Positions 16,445 through 27,007 of a DNA stretch of 64,000 bases are shown here, in pieces; position 1 is the first letter of the stretch; the number at the start of each line of letters is the position of its first letter. The notes below the pieces were generated by a model. It made no database searches. It was not told the DNA's origin and was given only the letters and a program-made list of their open reading frames with translations. This DNA is from Solea solea. Its lineage: Eukaryota; Chordata; Actinopteri; Pleuronectiformes; Soleidae. The stretch covers positions 5,660,238 to 5,724,237 of the forward strand of contig NC_081137.1 in NCBI RefSeq assembly GCF_958295425.1, given 5' to 3'. A program made the position numbers and the translations under genes.

Positions 16445-18192
16445 ACATCCTGGCCTCCTCAGAGTTTAGTGAGCAGTTCTGAAATCAAAAACGGAAGAAA
16501 AAAAAAAGACAATAATACATTTCTATTCTGAGAATATTCACATCAGCCTATTAGTGTTTAAATCTCATGTTGCCAGGCAACACTGGTGGTGCTATGACAA
16601 GCTTGGGGACCCAGAAAGTCTGTGTGATTACATAACTGTATACACGGCTGAAACCAACAAATGTTTAAATTTAAAATATTAAATATATAATATATATATT
16701 ATTTATATATAATATAAATAATTCACATATATTTTAAATTAATTATATGCTCAATTAACTTCTTAGCTCTTTGATCCATACATTTACAAGTGAGAGCTGT
16801 TGCCAAGCAGAGCCAGACCAAGGCATTAGTGAACTAAGCAGCTGTTTGGGGTCCCCTGATCACTGGTGGCCTCCCATTATATGTAGAAAAAACACCCAAA
16901 ACAATTAAAAACAGCAATTCAACGCTGACTTAATTATCTATGTTGACACTGTGCAGATACCAAAACTGGATTATTTCAGCAGCTTTTAAAAGATGGAGGG
17001 GGAAAGTACGTCCAGCAGATGGCAGCATTTCCTAAGGTGCAGGTGTTTTCCTGTGTTTTAGCATAATGTTTTTTTTACTGAATACAATGTCAGCTGCCAT
17101 TTCCTTCATTTGTTCAATTAGGACGTGAAAGTTGACTAATTACAGGTGGAGCTGCTCCTACACAAAGCTACACTGATTTGCAGGGCACGGTGTACTTTCT
17201 GTGACTTGGTACATTCCACTCCTCTCCTCTCCTCTGTGTCGATCTATTTGGAATGTTCCACTTTGTCCAAAAAAAACTGTCTTAATGTAGTATGTGATCA
17301 AAAACCTTCCAAATATAAACAATCTAAAGTGTCAGAAAAGGTCAGAGTATAGTATGTCAACAAAAAATGTCTGCCATAATGTTTACAAAGAGGAGGACAA
17401 ATGCCTGGTCCAGGGCTCTATTTATAGTAGTACTACTTTAGTATGTAAAGTAGGAGGTCCTACAACCTGTGCATTTCCTGGAGGAGGAGGAGCTATCCCT
17501 TTAACTTTTTAGTCACAGCATTCAAATCATGTTTAAGCAGCAGTTACTAAATTCCTGAACCCAAAACCTAATTTTAGTGAGTGGGAAATTGGGAAACCAC
17601 ACTGAGTGCTTTACTTTAAATATCCATTCATTCAACTTCTACTGCTTTTTCCTCCACATGGGGGCGCTGGTGCCAGTCTCAATGCCACTTTTGTAATTTC
17701 ACTGCCCTTAAAGGTAAAAATCTAAAGAAAACAAAGACTAACACTGGTTTGGTGGGGGGGTGTCATATTTAATTCAGCTTAGGGCCTCAAAAGGCCTTGC
17801 GTCAGGCCCTGTTGCAGAGACAGCAAATAAAAAACTAATATTTGCCTTTTGCCCACCAACCAAAGCAAAGAAACATTGCTGATATAAAATGAATGTAAAT
17901 ATCAGTTAATTACCAATTTTTGTTGCAGTTGGTATTTGGATATAAACTATCATATTCAACTTCGCCTCACACGGAGCAATCCTGCAACTGTGCTTTAACA
18001 ATTTCATCACTGAGTTCCTCTTTCCACTCGCAGGAAAACACAAACATCGAGGAGGCGGCACGCTGCCTCGTCGAGCACATCCTGAACAACGAGGAGAGCT
18101 CGGTGACGGAGCGAGACCCCGGCTCCCTCGTTCTGTCTGGATTTACCAACTCCACCAGTGATCACCTGAACTGCTCCTCGTGTGTGAAATAG
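14153..18192 (+). CDS. rab38: Ras-related small GTPase Rab38
   Basis: Rab32/38-subfamily GTPase that, in known vertebrates, directs cargo such as melanogenic enzymes to lysosome-related organelles. Coding exons: 14153-14345, 15269-15399, 15645-15782, 18034-18192; 206 codons (human about 211). Visible: P-loop GDLGVGKT (residues 13-20), [15 protein letters not shown] with T38, the WDIAGQE motif with Ile instead of Thr that marks Rab32/38 (61-67), NKSD (124-127), ETSAK (150-154), and a C-terminal CSSCVK carrying two prenylatable cysteines (201, 204). The N-terminus is shorter than in human, and the ATG lies five bases after a strong pyrimidine-tract acceptor, implying a non-coding upstream exon. 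Introns after K108 and K154 are phase 0. rab32 is the nearest alternative, but the sequence follows RAB38 ([15 protein letters not shown]-CxK end). Confidence 0.93.
14346..14545 (+). repeat. Dispersed repeat with (TG)n, copy 1
   Basis: In rab38 intron 1. It contains the string CTGGCATAAACGCTGACC, then a 'cctcatggagaccaaaacctggtcc' type segment and a (GT)n tail at 14517-14540. The same block recurs at 14822-14900 and 37480-37680, so it is an interspersed repeat rather than gene sequence. Confidence 0.7.
14805..14955 (+). repeat. Dispersed repeat with (TG)n, copy 2
   Basis: A second, shorter copy of the same family: a (GT)n head (14809-14828), then TTTCTGGCATAAACGCTGACC and GGACCAGGTTTTGGTTCCCAT. 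Same orientation as copy 1. Confidence 0.65.
14972..15210 (+). mobile_element. Degenerate hAT-type MITE
   Basis: Begins with a decayed 'CAGGG..CC..GGGGCCACTGAG' end, has the internal 'caatttcaaaataaaagt...ttgatatgga' signature, and ends with 'attgattgggggccgcgag'. The layout matches the elements at 40136-40435 and 45130-45573. Non-coding; lies in rab38 intron 1, just before exon 2. Confidence 0.6.
15868..15925 (+). repeat. Short dispersed repeat, copy 1
   Basis: Contains TGTAAAATCGCTGATTTTCT followed by CTATGGACTTTAGTG. Near-identical segments lie at 51328-51385 (plus) and 18948-18995 (minus). Non-coding, in rab38 intron 3. Confidence 0.6.
16402..16443. repeat. (GT)n microsatellite
   Basis: About 20 uninterrupted GT units in rab38 intron 3. 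Confidence 0.9.
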
Positions 18193-18440
18193 AGACTCCC
18201 GACCAATCACAGACAACCAGGAAGTTAACAGCCATGAGGCCACAGACGTGTTTGCTTCAGGGACTGTTAAAAAAAGAAAAAAAAAGAAGCAATTACTGGA
18301 GCTACTGGGAAAGAAGAGGTTTTTATTCTTTATATTACATAAATTACAACACATATTGTTTGTTTATGTCATCATGTTCCAGCAAAGATGTCCCTCCCTA
18401 CTGTAGAAAACAAAATAAACCATTTTAAAATGTTTTAGAA
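18193..18440 (+). other. rab38: rab38 3' UTR
   Basis: Short 3' UTR from the TAG stop to the AATAAA at 18414-18419. Further downstream cleavage sites cannot be excluded. Confidence 0.55.
18414..18419 (+). terminator. rab38: Polyadenylation signal AATAAA for rab38
   Basis: Canonical hexamer 222 bases after the stop codon, followed by a T-rich stretch. Confidence 0.5.
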
Positions 18441-20929
18441 TTCATTACAGCTTGCCGCAGGAAAGTTGGTGCATCATGTTGCGTTTAATATTCAGAGTTT
18501 GTGCAACGTTTCCCTCGCTTGCTTTGAACATCTCTGACTCTGTGACTTTGACATTTGGCTGAACTGACAGCTCTCACTGATTTAGGTTTTTTCTGAAGCT
18601 TACGTAACATGTGCAAGGGATAAAAAAGTGTGAACATAAAAAAAAACCGTCTTTCATATCATGTCTTCAGAATTAATGTTTCTATATAATCAGATATTGA
18701 CACATTACCAACGCTGACTTTACAAAGTGCGTCACCATTTCTGTGAACCAGGCTGGGACTGGAACACTCACGCTCAGTGACAACATGCCTCCCAGCAGGG
18801 ACAGAAGCAAGAACAGATGTTACTTACCTCATAAACTCCATGCCAGCTTAAGTCTACAGTATCCTATGATACGTTTTCACTGTTTTACTCACAGTTAGAG
18901 AGCACTTTTCTGTCTGGAAACTGAAGTTTGTCTGAAGCTCATTTTCCTGCACCAAAGTCCATTGAGAAAATGAGTGATTTTACCAAACGGAGACACTTTG
19001 GTGGCCGTAAGTGTGAGAAAATGCGACCAAAGCGAGATAGGGACACTGGGAGCAGTGACGACAGTTTTTAAACCATGTGGTGATGATTTTGATTTTTATA
19101 AACAACATAGTTTCAGTGCTAGAGAATGATTTAAGTGGATTCATTTAAAATTCACAGGACTGCAAGAGAACACGTCGTCTTTATTTGAGAACAGTGGGTT
19201 CACTGTTACTGTTACTGATACTCTCATTCAGAATTGTATGAATTACATTACATTTATCATTATTTATTTGGCAAATCCATCACACTGTTCTAATGTGATT
19301 TATATACACAGTAAACAGCAGTCTGGCAGCTTTAAAGTAATACATTTAAGTCTTTATATTTACCGGTTTTATTAGTTAGGTTTAACACAAATACCAATTG
19401 TCCTTTTTAGTCCCTTTTCCAACTATGGTCCCAGTTCGCCTCGCCTGGTACTATGCTAGTTGAAACACAACTTTTAAATTTAATTTCTTTCATTATAGCC
19501 TACTGGGATTACAGCATGTGTTAAGAAGTCTTCACCTTTTGCATATTATTTTATAGATTCATTTTATGTAAAATGTCCATACGATGGAAAAAGAAAAGTG
19601 CCATTTCTGTCCATCAATCATCCACACAGCTCCACTTCACCGTGGATTATTGTTGGTCCTCATTGTGCTGCTCTGGAAACTGATTGTGTTAATATCAAGA
19701 CATCTGTATGAAGCGACAGACGGAGTGAAATATCAAGACTCTGAGACAAAAGGAGAGAAAATGACTGCAAAGAGACAAAATGTCCCCCGAAGTGAATGAG
19801 GACGCTCACAAGCGGAGGCAACCGTCGTCTCTTTGAAGTCGTCCTCTTGACACATTCTTTCCACTGATTTCTTCCCGCCCTCTCTGAATCGGTGCCCCAG
19901 TTTACAAATGTTATCCTCCCTTCGCGCTTTGAATTATTTGGTTTGCGCCTTAATCCTGGAGACAAGGTTGAACCGGTTGCAGCGGGAAGTGAGCAAAAAC
20001 GTGCGTCGACGCCGCGTGGACTTGTTTCAGGCGCCGTCTGTCATTACAAACGTCATGCTGTCCATCACAGCTGTATATTTCACGAGTGAGGAGGAACCCT
20101 TTAATGTAACATTAATACACAGCATCGTGTGTGTGTGTGTGTGTGTGAGTAACTGATCTGGTCTCGACATGATCTGTGCTTTCACACAGTCATAAACTCC
20201 TGCAAGAGCACGAGACAAACACAACAAACCGTTGTGGAGATAATTTGAGGAGAAGCCATTTCGCTGATATGTCCATTAAATGAACTATGTAATTAGTTGA
20301 TAAAGGCTAAAGGCTATTAGCAAATTGAGAAAATCTTTAAGTGTCGCTGCAGTGTACAAAGCCTGTGGTGCTTATTTGTCTTCTCATGACAAAGCATAAT
20401 ACATGTTTTCTCGCGTACAGTATATGAGTGCGTTTCACCACTAATGTTCTCAGAACGTTAAATATTACACTCCACATGAGTCATTTACAGAGTCTGTGGA
20501 TCGACAGATCTTGAAGATTCTTTCTGGGTCACAAAAATAAATAATTCTTTTCCCGCAGCATAACATGCATAAAATGAAGTTGTCCACACACAGAAAAACA
20601 AGCACAGCAACATAGAATATTAAAACAATATAAACAGCAACAACATCCTTTTTCAAAAGGCATTTCAAATCATGACTGATGTTTTATTTATAACTGTTCT
20701 TTTTCATCATCGTCTCTTTGAAAAGACGTCCTCATCTGAAGAATGAATTTTTCTAATTGCAGAAATTTTGATATTTGATTCAAAAACATGCAGGTGATTC
20801 ATTTTTTCCCCCCAAAAGAAAAACAAATCGTAGTTATTATGGCTACATGAAAATGAAAAAGAGTTCAGGATAAAGAGTTAACGATAATTCACCACACTGC
20901 TTCAGATTGGAAGAAGGAACATTTATATG
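18441..20929. other. Gene-free interval downstream of rab38
   Basis: No gene recognised. A minus-strand copy of the short dispersed repeat is at 18948-18995. A CpG-denser patch lies at about 19865-20060 and includes the string CGTGCGTCGACGCCGCG. It could be a small regulatory island or an unrecognised first exon, but no protein similarity was seen. A short (GT)n is at 20127-20148. Confidence 0.5.
18948..18995 (-). repeat. Short dispersed repeat, copy 2 (minus)
   Basis: The reverse complement reads TTTCTCAATGGACTTTGGTG preceded by a TAAAATCACT-type string, matching the copies at 15868 and 51328. Confidence 0.5.
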
Positions 20930-22115
20930 TTTTGGTAAAAAATAGTTTAGTATGTCGTCCAAAATGAGACAAAAAAGTTATAGTTTACTATGTTGTCCAA
21001 AATGAGACAAAAAAGTCATAGTTTAGTGTCGTCCAAAATGAGACAAAAAAGTCATAGTTTAGTATGTCGTCCAAAATGAGACAAAAAAGTCATAGTTTAG
21101 TGTCGTCCAAAATGAGACAAAAAGTCATAGTTTAGTATGTCGTCCAAAATGAGACAAAAAAGTCATAGTTTAGTGTCGTCCAAAATGAGACAAAAAAGTC
21201 ATAGTTTAGTATGTCGTCCAAAATTAGACAAAAAAGTCATAGTTTAGTGTGTCGTCCAAAATGAGACAAAAAAGTCATAGTTTAGTATGTCATCCAAAAT
21301 GAGACAAAAAAGTCATAGTTTAGTATGTCGTCCAAAAAGTCACTAAAAAGTCATAGTTTAGTATGTTGTCCAAAATGAGACTAAAAAGTCATAGTTTACT
21401 ATGTTGTCCAAAATGAGACTAAAAAGTCATAGTTTACTATGTTGTCCAAAATGAGACTAAAAAGTCATAGTTTACTATGTTGTCCAAAATGAGACTAAAA
21501 AGTCATAGTTTACTATGTTGTCCAAAATGAGACAAAAAAGTCATAGTTTAGTATGTCGTCCAAAAAGTCACTAAAAAGTCATAGTTTAGTATGTCGTCCA
21601 AAAAGTCACTTAAAAGTCATAGTTTAGTATGTCGTCCAAAAAGTCACTTAAAAGTCATAGTTTAGTATGTCGTCCAAAAAGTCACTAAAAAGTCATAGTT
21701 TAGTATGTCGTCCAAAAAGTCACTTAAAAGTCATAGTTTAGTATGTCGTCCAAAAAGTCACTAAAAAGTCATAGTTTAGTATGTCGTCCAAAAAGTCACT
21801 TAAAAGTCATAGTTTAGTATGTCGTCCAAAAAGTCACTTAAAAGTCATAGTTTAGTATGTCGTCCAAAATGTCACTAAAAAGTCATAGTTTAGTATGTCG
21901 TCCAAAAAGTCACTTAAAAGTCATAGTTTAGTATGTCGTCCAAAAAGTCACTAAAAAGTCATAGTTTAGTATGTCGTCCAAAAAGTCACTTAAAAGTCAT
22001 AGTTTAGTATGTCGTCCAAAAAGTCACTTAAAAGTCATAGTTTAGTATGTCGTCCAAAAAGTCACAGTTTACTATGTCGTCCAAAATGAGACAAAAAAGT
22101 CATAGTTTACTATGT
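20930..22115. repeat. 38-bp AT-rich satellite array (about 31 units)
   Basis: Tandem units built on AGTCATAGTTTAGTATGTCG followed by TCCAAAATGAGACAAAAA. Three sub-blocks are visible. In 20930-21310, full 38-base units alternate with 36-base units that lost AT (TAGTGTCG). In 21355-21540, units read TTTACTATGTTG. In 21545-22060, GAGAC is replaced by AGTCACTAAAA or AGTCACTTAAA, partly alternating. This is a higher-order, block-homogenised array. Diverged single units occur at 17340 and 23519-23640 and, mirrored, at 32220-32350. Confidence 0.95.
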
Positions 22116-23010
22116 TCTGTTTTTGGTCTAAAGTTTTAAAAGTGTGTAAACTTCACTTCATTGTAAGATAAGAACTACTAATAAGAATACTTGTCTTCTT
22201 GCTTCTACTCTGAATTCCTTAGTTTCTCATCTTGGCCAGAGTTTTAAAAAAAATTAACCGTTGAATTACGAGGACAAACTGTTTGATCCTTCATCAGTTC
22301 ACTTATTTCATGTGATCCTCTGTCCCTGTCAGGAGTATCACCAGCGCTGAAGATGGTCCAGGGAGCAACGACGTCGCATCACGACCTGAAACATTGTGGG
22401 TTCAAATCCCACTGGAGGTATGTGTCTACGCATATATGTGTGTGTGTCTGTCTGGGTGTTACAAAAACAACAAAACCAATCCAAAAACTGTCAAAAGCAA
22501 ACAAAACATCACAACTTCCAAAAACCAAACTCAAACTCTGCGTCGCGTGCGTTCGTTCGGCTGCGTCATTTCAACTTCATCATCAACGACTCGGCGATAA
22601 TGGGAGGAAAGAGCTCACCTTGAAAGGCTTGAAAAAGCCTCAAAGGTGCTAGCTGGCATTTTTTTTGTTGACTTAATATTTTATATAATATAAACAAATT
22701 TGAACTTTGACATTTAAACCAAAATACCAAAAACTGAGACCAAAAAGTCCTATTCATGGTTAATATTCAATGGAATTGTTTTTTTAATCATCATAAAAGT
22801 ACTTAATGTTGTCATTATTTTCTTGGACAATAATATATACAATCCCAGAATTCTGTGTATTTTACAACAATTTTGATTAGCATACAGTATATCGTGGAAA
22901 ATCAAGCAAAAAGCGTCCAAGAAAACAACATGATTCCTGCAACAACACATATTAACTAATAGCCATGGTCAATTAAATAAACCATTAAATTGATAACTTT
23001 AACCTTTAAT
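22116..23010. other. Gene-free interval between satellite and palindrome
   Basis: AT-rich. Apart from a tRNA-like fragment at 22351-22425 no feature is recognised. Confidence 0.5.
22351..22425 (+). repeat. tRNA-derived SINE fragment
   Basis: Contains a B-box-like GTGGGTTCAAATCCCACTGG preceded by a GC-richer segment of about 50 bases, the layout of a tRNA-derived SINE head. The A-box is decayed. Confidence 0.4.
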
Positions 23011-23269
23011 TACGTCATTATACTTTTCAGCTTACTGTATTCACTATCAGTTGGTTTTGCCACTTATTTATTAATAGTTCGAATTACATAGATGTATTCG
23101 TTATGGAGTGTTTCACATAGACACACATACAGTTCCCTTGAAGTGCAAATCACCACAATTGAAAACACAACGAGGAAAAGTGGACTCCTCCTTGCTTAGT
23201 GCGGTCCGCGCCCTCCCCTCTCGATAAATCTAATTGGAATCATCCACTTCCTGTTTGCCACTCGGACCT

Positions 23270-23485
23270 CCCACGCACGCGGAGCCAGCAGGAGCAGGAG
23301 CAGCGGGGACTAACGTATGGTAAGTGCTGTTTAAAAAATGATCCACACATTTCTTAGACTTTCTGTTGACGCTCTGTTCACACTTGTTGTTAACATCCGA
23401 CCTGAGTGATCCGATCACAGGTGTCAGTCGCAGATTACACCTGCGACTGACAATGTGACGTCACTGCTCCACAGCAAACACACGA
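23270..23485. repeat. Arm module T, outer copy (left arm)
   Basis: A module of about 200 bases carrying CGGAGCCAGCAGGAGCAG, AATGATCCACACATTTCTTA, TGAGTGATCCGATCACAGG and TGACGTCACTGCTCCA. It recurs in direct orientation at 24240-24515 in the same arm and inverted at 31385-31640 and 32395-32580 in the other arm, so each arm holds two copies. The TGACGTCA palindrome matches a CRE consensus. Confidence 0.75.
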
Positions 23486-24239
23486 TCACCGTCTAACCAT
23501 GTACGTGTGGTCAATGCGATAGTATGTCGTTAAAACTGTCCTAATATGAACTTTTCGAGTATAGAATGTCATCAAAAACGTTAAAGTATAAATAATCCAC
23601 ATATGTCATCAAAAAACTGTCCAAAATGTCAAAGAATGTCCTCAACAATAAATGTCAATATGCCATTGAAGCTGTTAAGAATGAGTATCTAGTCTGTCCA
23701 GTAGGGGGCAGGTTAAGTAAAAAAAAACCTGTTAAGGAGCAGTGGTTTAGTAGAATTTCAAAATAAAAGTGTCCTTGTTGATATGGACCAATATATAGTA
23801 AACAATAAAAAGGTTTTAATGTATTTTACGCTCATTTTTTCACTCATTTACTGCAATGACCACATTTTAACACTTTAAACTGGATACTACTTTGTCTCAT
23901 CATGTCCCCTAACTGAAGACCTCCAAACAGCTGCAGTTAAAGGCACAGTTCATGTGTTTTGAAGCATTGTTAAATGAGGACATTATCATCAGAATTTAGG
24001 GCAATAAGAAAAAAAAAACAAGCGATGACTTTACAGTGAAGAGTAAAAAGACACATGACACACAACTGACAATGGCAGCAAACTTTGTCTGTAACTGAAA
24101 CGTTTGCAGACATTAATCAGTTGACAGTTGACTGTCACTTAATACACCAGAATCCTCTGTTAAATATTGAGATTTTTAAATGTTTAATGTTTTCAGGATT
24201 TTTAAAGTCTTTGTAACTGATCTACAGCTTTGTTTGGAC

Positions 24240-24515
24240 CAGGACCATGAGCCAGCAGGAGCAGGAGGATCTGGAGGAGGACCTGGAGGAGGACCTGGAG
24301 GAGGCCCTGGAGGAGGACCTGGAGGAGGACCTGGAGGAGGACGAGGAGCAGCGCGGACAAACGTGTAGTAACTGCTGCTTAAAAATGATCCACACATTTC
24401 TTAGACGTTCTGTTGACGCTCTGTTCACACTTGCTGTTAACATCCCACCTGAGTGATCCGATCACAGGTGTTCAGATTACACCTGCTGCTGCTAATGTGA
24501 CGTCACTGCTCCATA
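24240..24515. repeat. Arm module T, inner copy, with 12-bp VNTR
   Basis: Inner copy of the module, expanded by a tandem array of CTGGAGGAGGAC (24268-24340, about 6-7 units; one unit reads ggccctgg). The mirror copy at 31555-31625 has only about 3 units. The array reads LEED repeats on one strand and PPG-type repeats on the other, but these open frames are artefacts of the repeat. Confidence 0.8.
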
Positions 24516-24662
24516 TGTAAATACACACAAACCAAAAATGATTTAGTTTTAATTATTTCTTTGTTATAAAGAACAAAGAAACCGGGGAAAAAAACCAATC
24601 GATTATTAAAGTACTTTATTTAGTAATCGTTTAATAATGCAGTAATCATTGCATCCCTACTT

Positions 24663-24663
24663 G

Positions 24664-24728
<65 letters not shown>
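24663..24728. repeat. (TA)n microsatellite in left arm
   Basis: About 66 bases of TA. The mirror position (31217-31252) has a shorter, interrupted tract, showing independent slippage after the arms formed. Confidence 0.9.
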
Positions 24729-25689
24729 TAAAATCATCAGAGACCCCATGATACAAGTAATCAAGATATTTGGCAAATCACATGAAATGTTCATTTATTT
24801 ATTTATTTCTTTAATGCTAATCCACAAAAATGTTTGACGTTTATTTGTAACATCAGTTCAAAAAATATACGCTAAAAAAATTAATAACAATCTGTCCTTG
24901 GGGCTCATTTACATCTGTGGTCATGTGCTATCCCATTACAATCCCATCACGGAAAATATGCATTTTTAGGGATGATTGGACTTTTTGACCATATCCAATA
25001 TGCCCATATATCACAGTGCTGGGGCCCATATCAATACCAATATATATGTCTTTCCTTTTGCACAACTGCAGAGGTCATTAAGTCTCTTCTCTAGTCAAAA
25101 TAACAGACTATGTTTCATACTTATGTCGCAGCACATGTGGATATGAAATATCTTTATTGTGCAAAATAAATAAGCAGAAAAAATAGCTGTAGGGGGCGCG
25201 AGCATACAAGTCAAGGAGGTAGAAACTTTTTCAGTCTACTATTGTGGTCATTAGTCATATCGCCACATCTCGCCGTCTTTGCCCACATCCCATAAAACCT
25301 TTCAAAGCCAATATCTGCCCATACCGATAATATCGTCATATCCCCACACATTTTCATGTCGGGTGTAAACTAACAACATCTTTTGCTCTCAACAAACTAG
25401 GGCTGAAACTCAAACTTCTTTTTTAAAGACTTAAATTAACCTTAATGATTTTACAGCTTCTTAAATGGCAACATGTTCTGCTTTCTTTGCTCCATAGAAC
25501 AAAAAAATCATTCAAATGCAATCATTTTTGCTTTCTGGACAAAACAACACATTTGACAACATCATCATTTCCACCTTTGAAAAACCCTCATCAACATTTT
25601 AGCTCATTTTATGGACCAAACCATCACTCTTTCACCCGTCATTTCATCACCTCACACGGACGATGTTAACAGCACTTGTCAACAGAGCC

Positions 25690-26292
25690 TCTGTTTAATG
25701 TGTGCACGTCATTTTTACATTGTTAACAGGTGAAAACTATGGAGGACACAAAATGACAACATTCAGTCAATAAATACACCATTAAATAATGACTCAAATG
25801 TGCCATTCATTCATATTGAAATTAAATACATACATGTCTTATTAAATGTGACATTCATTAATTAAAAAAACAATTCATTTGATGTAAAAAAAAAACAGAA
25901 AAAACATATAGAATTACTTGAATGACTATTTAATGAATCATTTCATGGTCCTGTGTTGCAGTGCATCATCAATTGATTTGAGGCTGAAGGGTGACTTTGA
26001 CACATCAAATCAATTCATCATGCACTGCAACACAGGACCATGGAATCATTCATCAAATAGTCAATTAACTCTATATGTGTGTTAGTTTGTTTTACATCAA
26101 ATACATTTTTTTATTTAATGCCACATTTAATTAGACATTTATGTATTTAATTCCAATGTGAATGAATGTGAGACACATTTGAGTCATTATTTAATGGTGT
26201 ATTTATTGACTGAATTTTGCCACTTGCACTCCTCCATAGTTTTCACCTGTTAACAATGTAAAACTGATGTGCACACATTAATGACACAGAAG
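25690..26292. repeat. Nested palindrome in left arm (foldback MITE-like)
   Basis: A 600-base inverted repeat inside the left arm, centred near 25993. Its ends read TTTTACATTGTTAACAGG and CCTGTTAACAATGTAAAA; near the centre GGTCCTGTGTTGCAGTGCA mirrors TGCACTGCAACACAGGACC. AT-rich and non-coding. The right arm carries the matching palindrome at 29580-30226. Confidence 0.9.
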
Positions 26293-26544
26293 TCTAATTG
26301 ATGTGCTGATCATTTTTAAGCATCAGTTACTGGACACCGGTACCCCGACTGTGTGGTCAACAGTCCAGAGAGTGGACCCCTGTCATTTTGTTTTTGTGAT
26401 TTTATGGGATTTCTTGGGAATTTTCTGGGGAAAAAATGTGAAATAAAATGGCATAACCCCCTGTTGTTACCAGTGTGGGGAGCCGGGGGAGCACAGCCCA
26501 GCCCCGGCCCCAGTTTGGCCCCGGCGCCGGGGCCAAGTGTTCGG

Positions 26545-26625
26545 AGCATGCTGGATTTGAACCAGCCACAGCCGGACTGGCACAACCTCCTCGCGGTTGC
26601 GAACCAACCCACCACGCCACGAACC
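26545..26625 (-). repeat. tRNA-like module D (left arm)
   Basis: On the minus strand, GGTTGGTTCGCAACC leads to a B-box-like GCTGGTTCAAATCCAGC about 45 bases downstream. The mirror copy is at 29244-29322 (plus). It is flanked by a GC-rich perfect palindrome GGCCCCGGCGCCGGGGCC at 26517-26534. It resembles a tRNA-derived SINE head; no intact acceptor stem was seen. Confidence 0.45.
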
Positions 26626-26702
26626 CTTTGGAGTTTTGGGATGGAGCTCCGGGCGTTTTTCACTCTTCACTTTGGCTGTGGAATCTTAAACCTTGAAGAA
26701 TA

Positions 26703-26767
26703 AAGGAATTGAACCGTCAACGTCAGGACTGAAAGGCAGCTCTCTAACCAGCTGAGCTAACTGTCCA
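26703..26767 (-). repeat. tRNA-like module C (left arm)
   Basis: The minus strand reads TTAGCTCAGCTGGTTAGAG, a textbook A-box/D-arm, then GACGGTTCAATTCC, a B-box, 62 bases overall. No matching 3' acceptor strand is present, so it is a tRNA-derived element rather than a functional tRNA gene. Confidence 0.55.
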
Positions 26768-26839
26768 CATGCTCCCTCAGGTTTTCTCAGACCTATTCTC
26801 TCTCTGTGTTGAATATTGTGCTTAAAAAGTTGCTTCATC

Positions 26840-26902
26840 TAAGATTTGAACTTCTGACCTCAGGAACTCAAGTCTCAGACTAAACCATGTGAGCTATTTG
26901 TC
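26840..26902 (-). repeat. tRNA-like module B (left arm)
   Basis: The minus strand reads AATAGCTCACATGGTTTAG and, 35 bases on, AGAAGTTCAAATCTTAG: decayed A- and B-boxes at tRNA spacing. The mirror copy is at 28966-29030. Confidence 0.5.
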
Positions 26903-27007
26903 CTCGTGTAGATTCTCTGTAACGTTGGACGTCTTTCAATAACAGATGACCCAAAAACGCCAAAAAAACGTCACACTGATGAAGTATTTAAGAATGTCTG
27001 TGCGGGA

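Larger units (their letters stand above)
15783..18033 (+). other. rab38: rab38 intron 3
   Basis: A 2.25-kb intron with GT donor at 15783 and CGCAG acceptor ending 18033. It holds a dispersed repeat, a (GT)n tract, an AT-rich block (16665-16745) and a short stretch at 17340-17375 resembling the 38-bp satellite unit (AGTATGTCAACAAAAAATGTC). No coding sequence recognised. Confidence 0.7.

Noticed and set aside
20930..22115. CRISPR-like array
   Set aside because: Units are directly tandem without unique spacers, in a vertebrate genome; it is a satellite.
24176..24456. Open frames with LEED, GPPP and SSSR repeats
   Set aside because: All six-frame products come from the 12-base CTGGAGGAGGAC VNTR. 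They differ in frame and length between the two arms and have no flanking conserved protein sequence.
24649..24837. YIYIYI-type open frames at several TA tracts
   Set aside because: Translations of (TA)n microsatellites.
26316..26703. Open frames on both strands, mirrored at 29165-29510
   Set aside because: They arise from GC-rich tRNA-like module D; the same peptides appear in inverted copies and have no domain. Treated as repeat.
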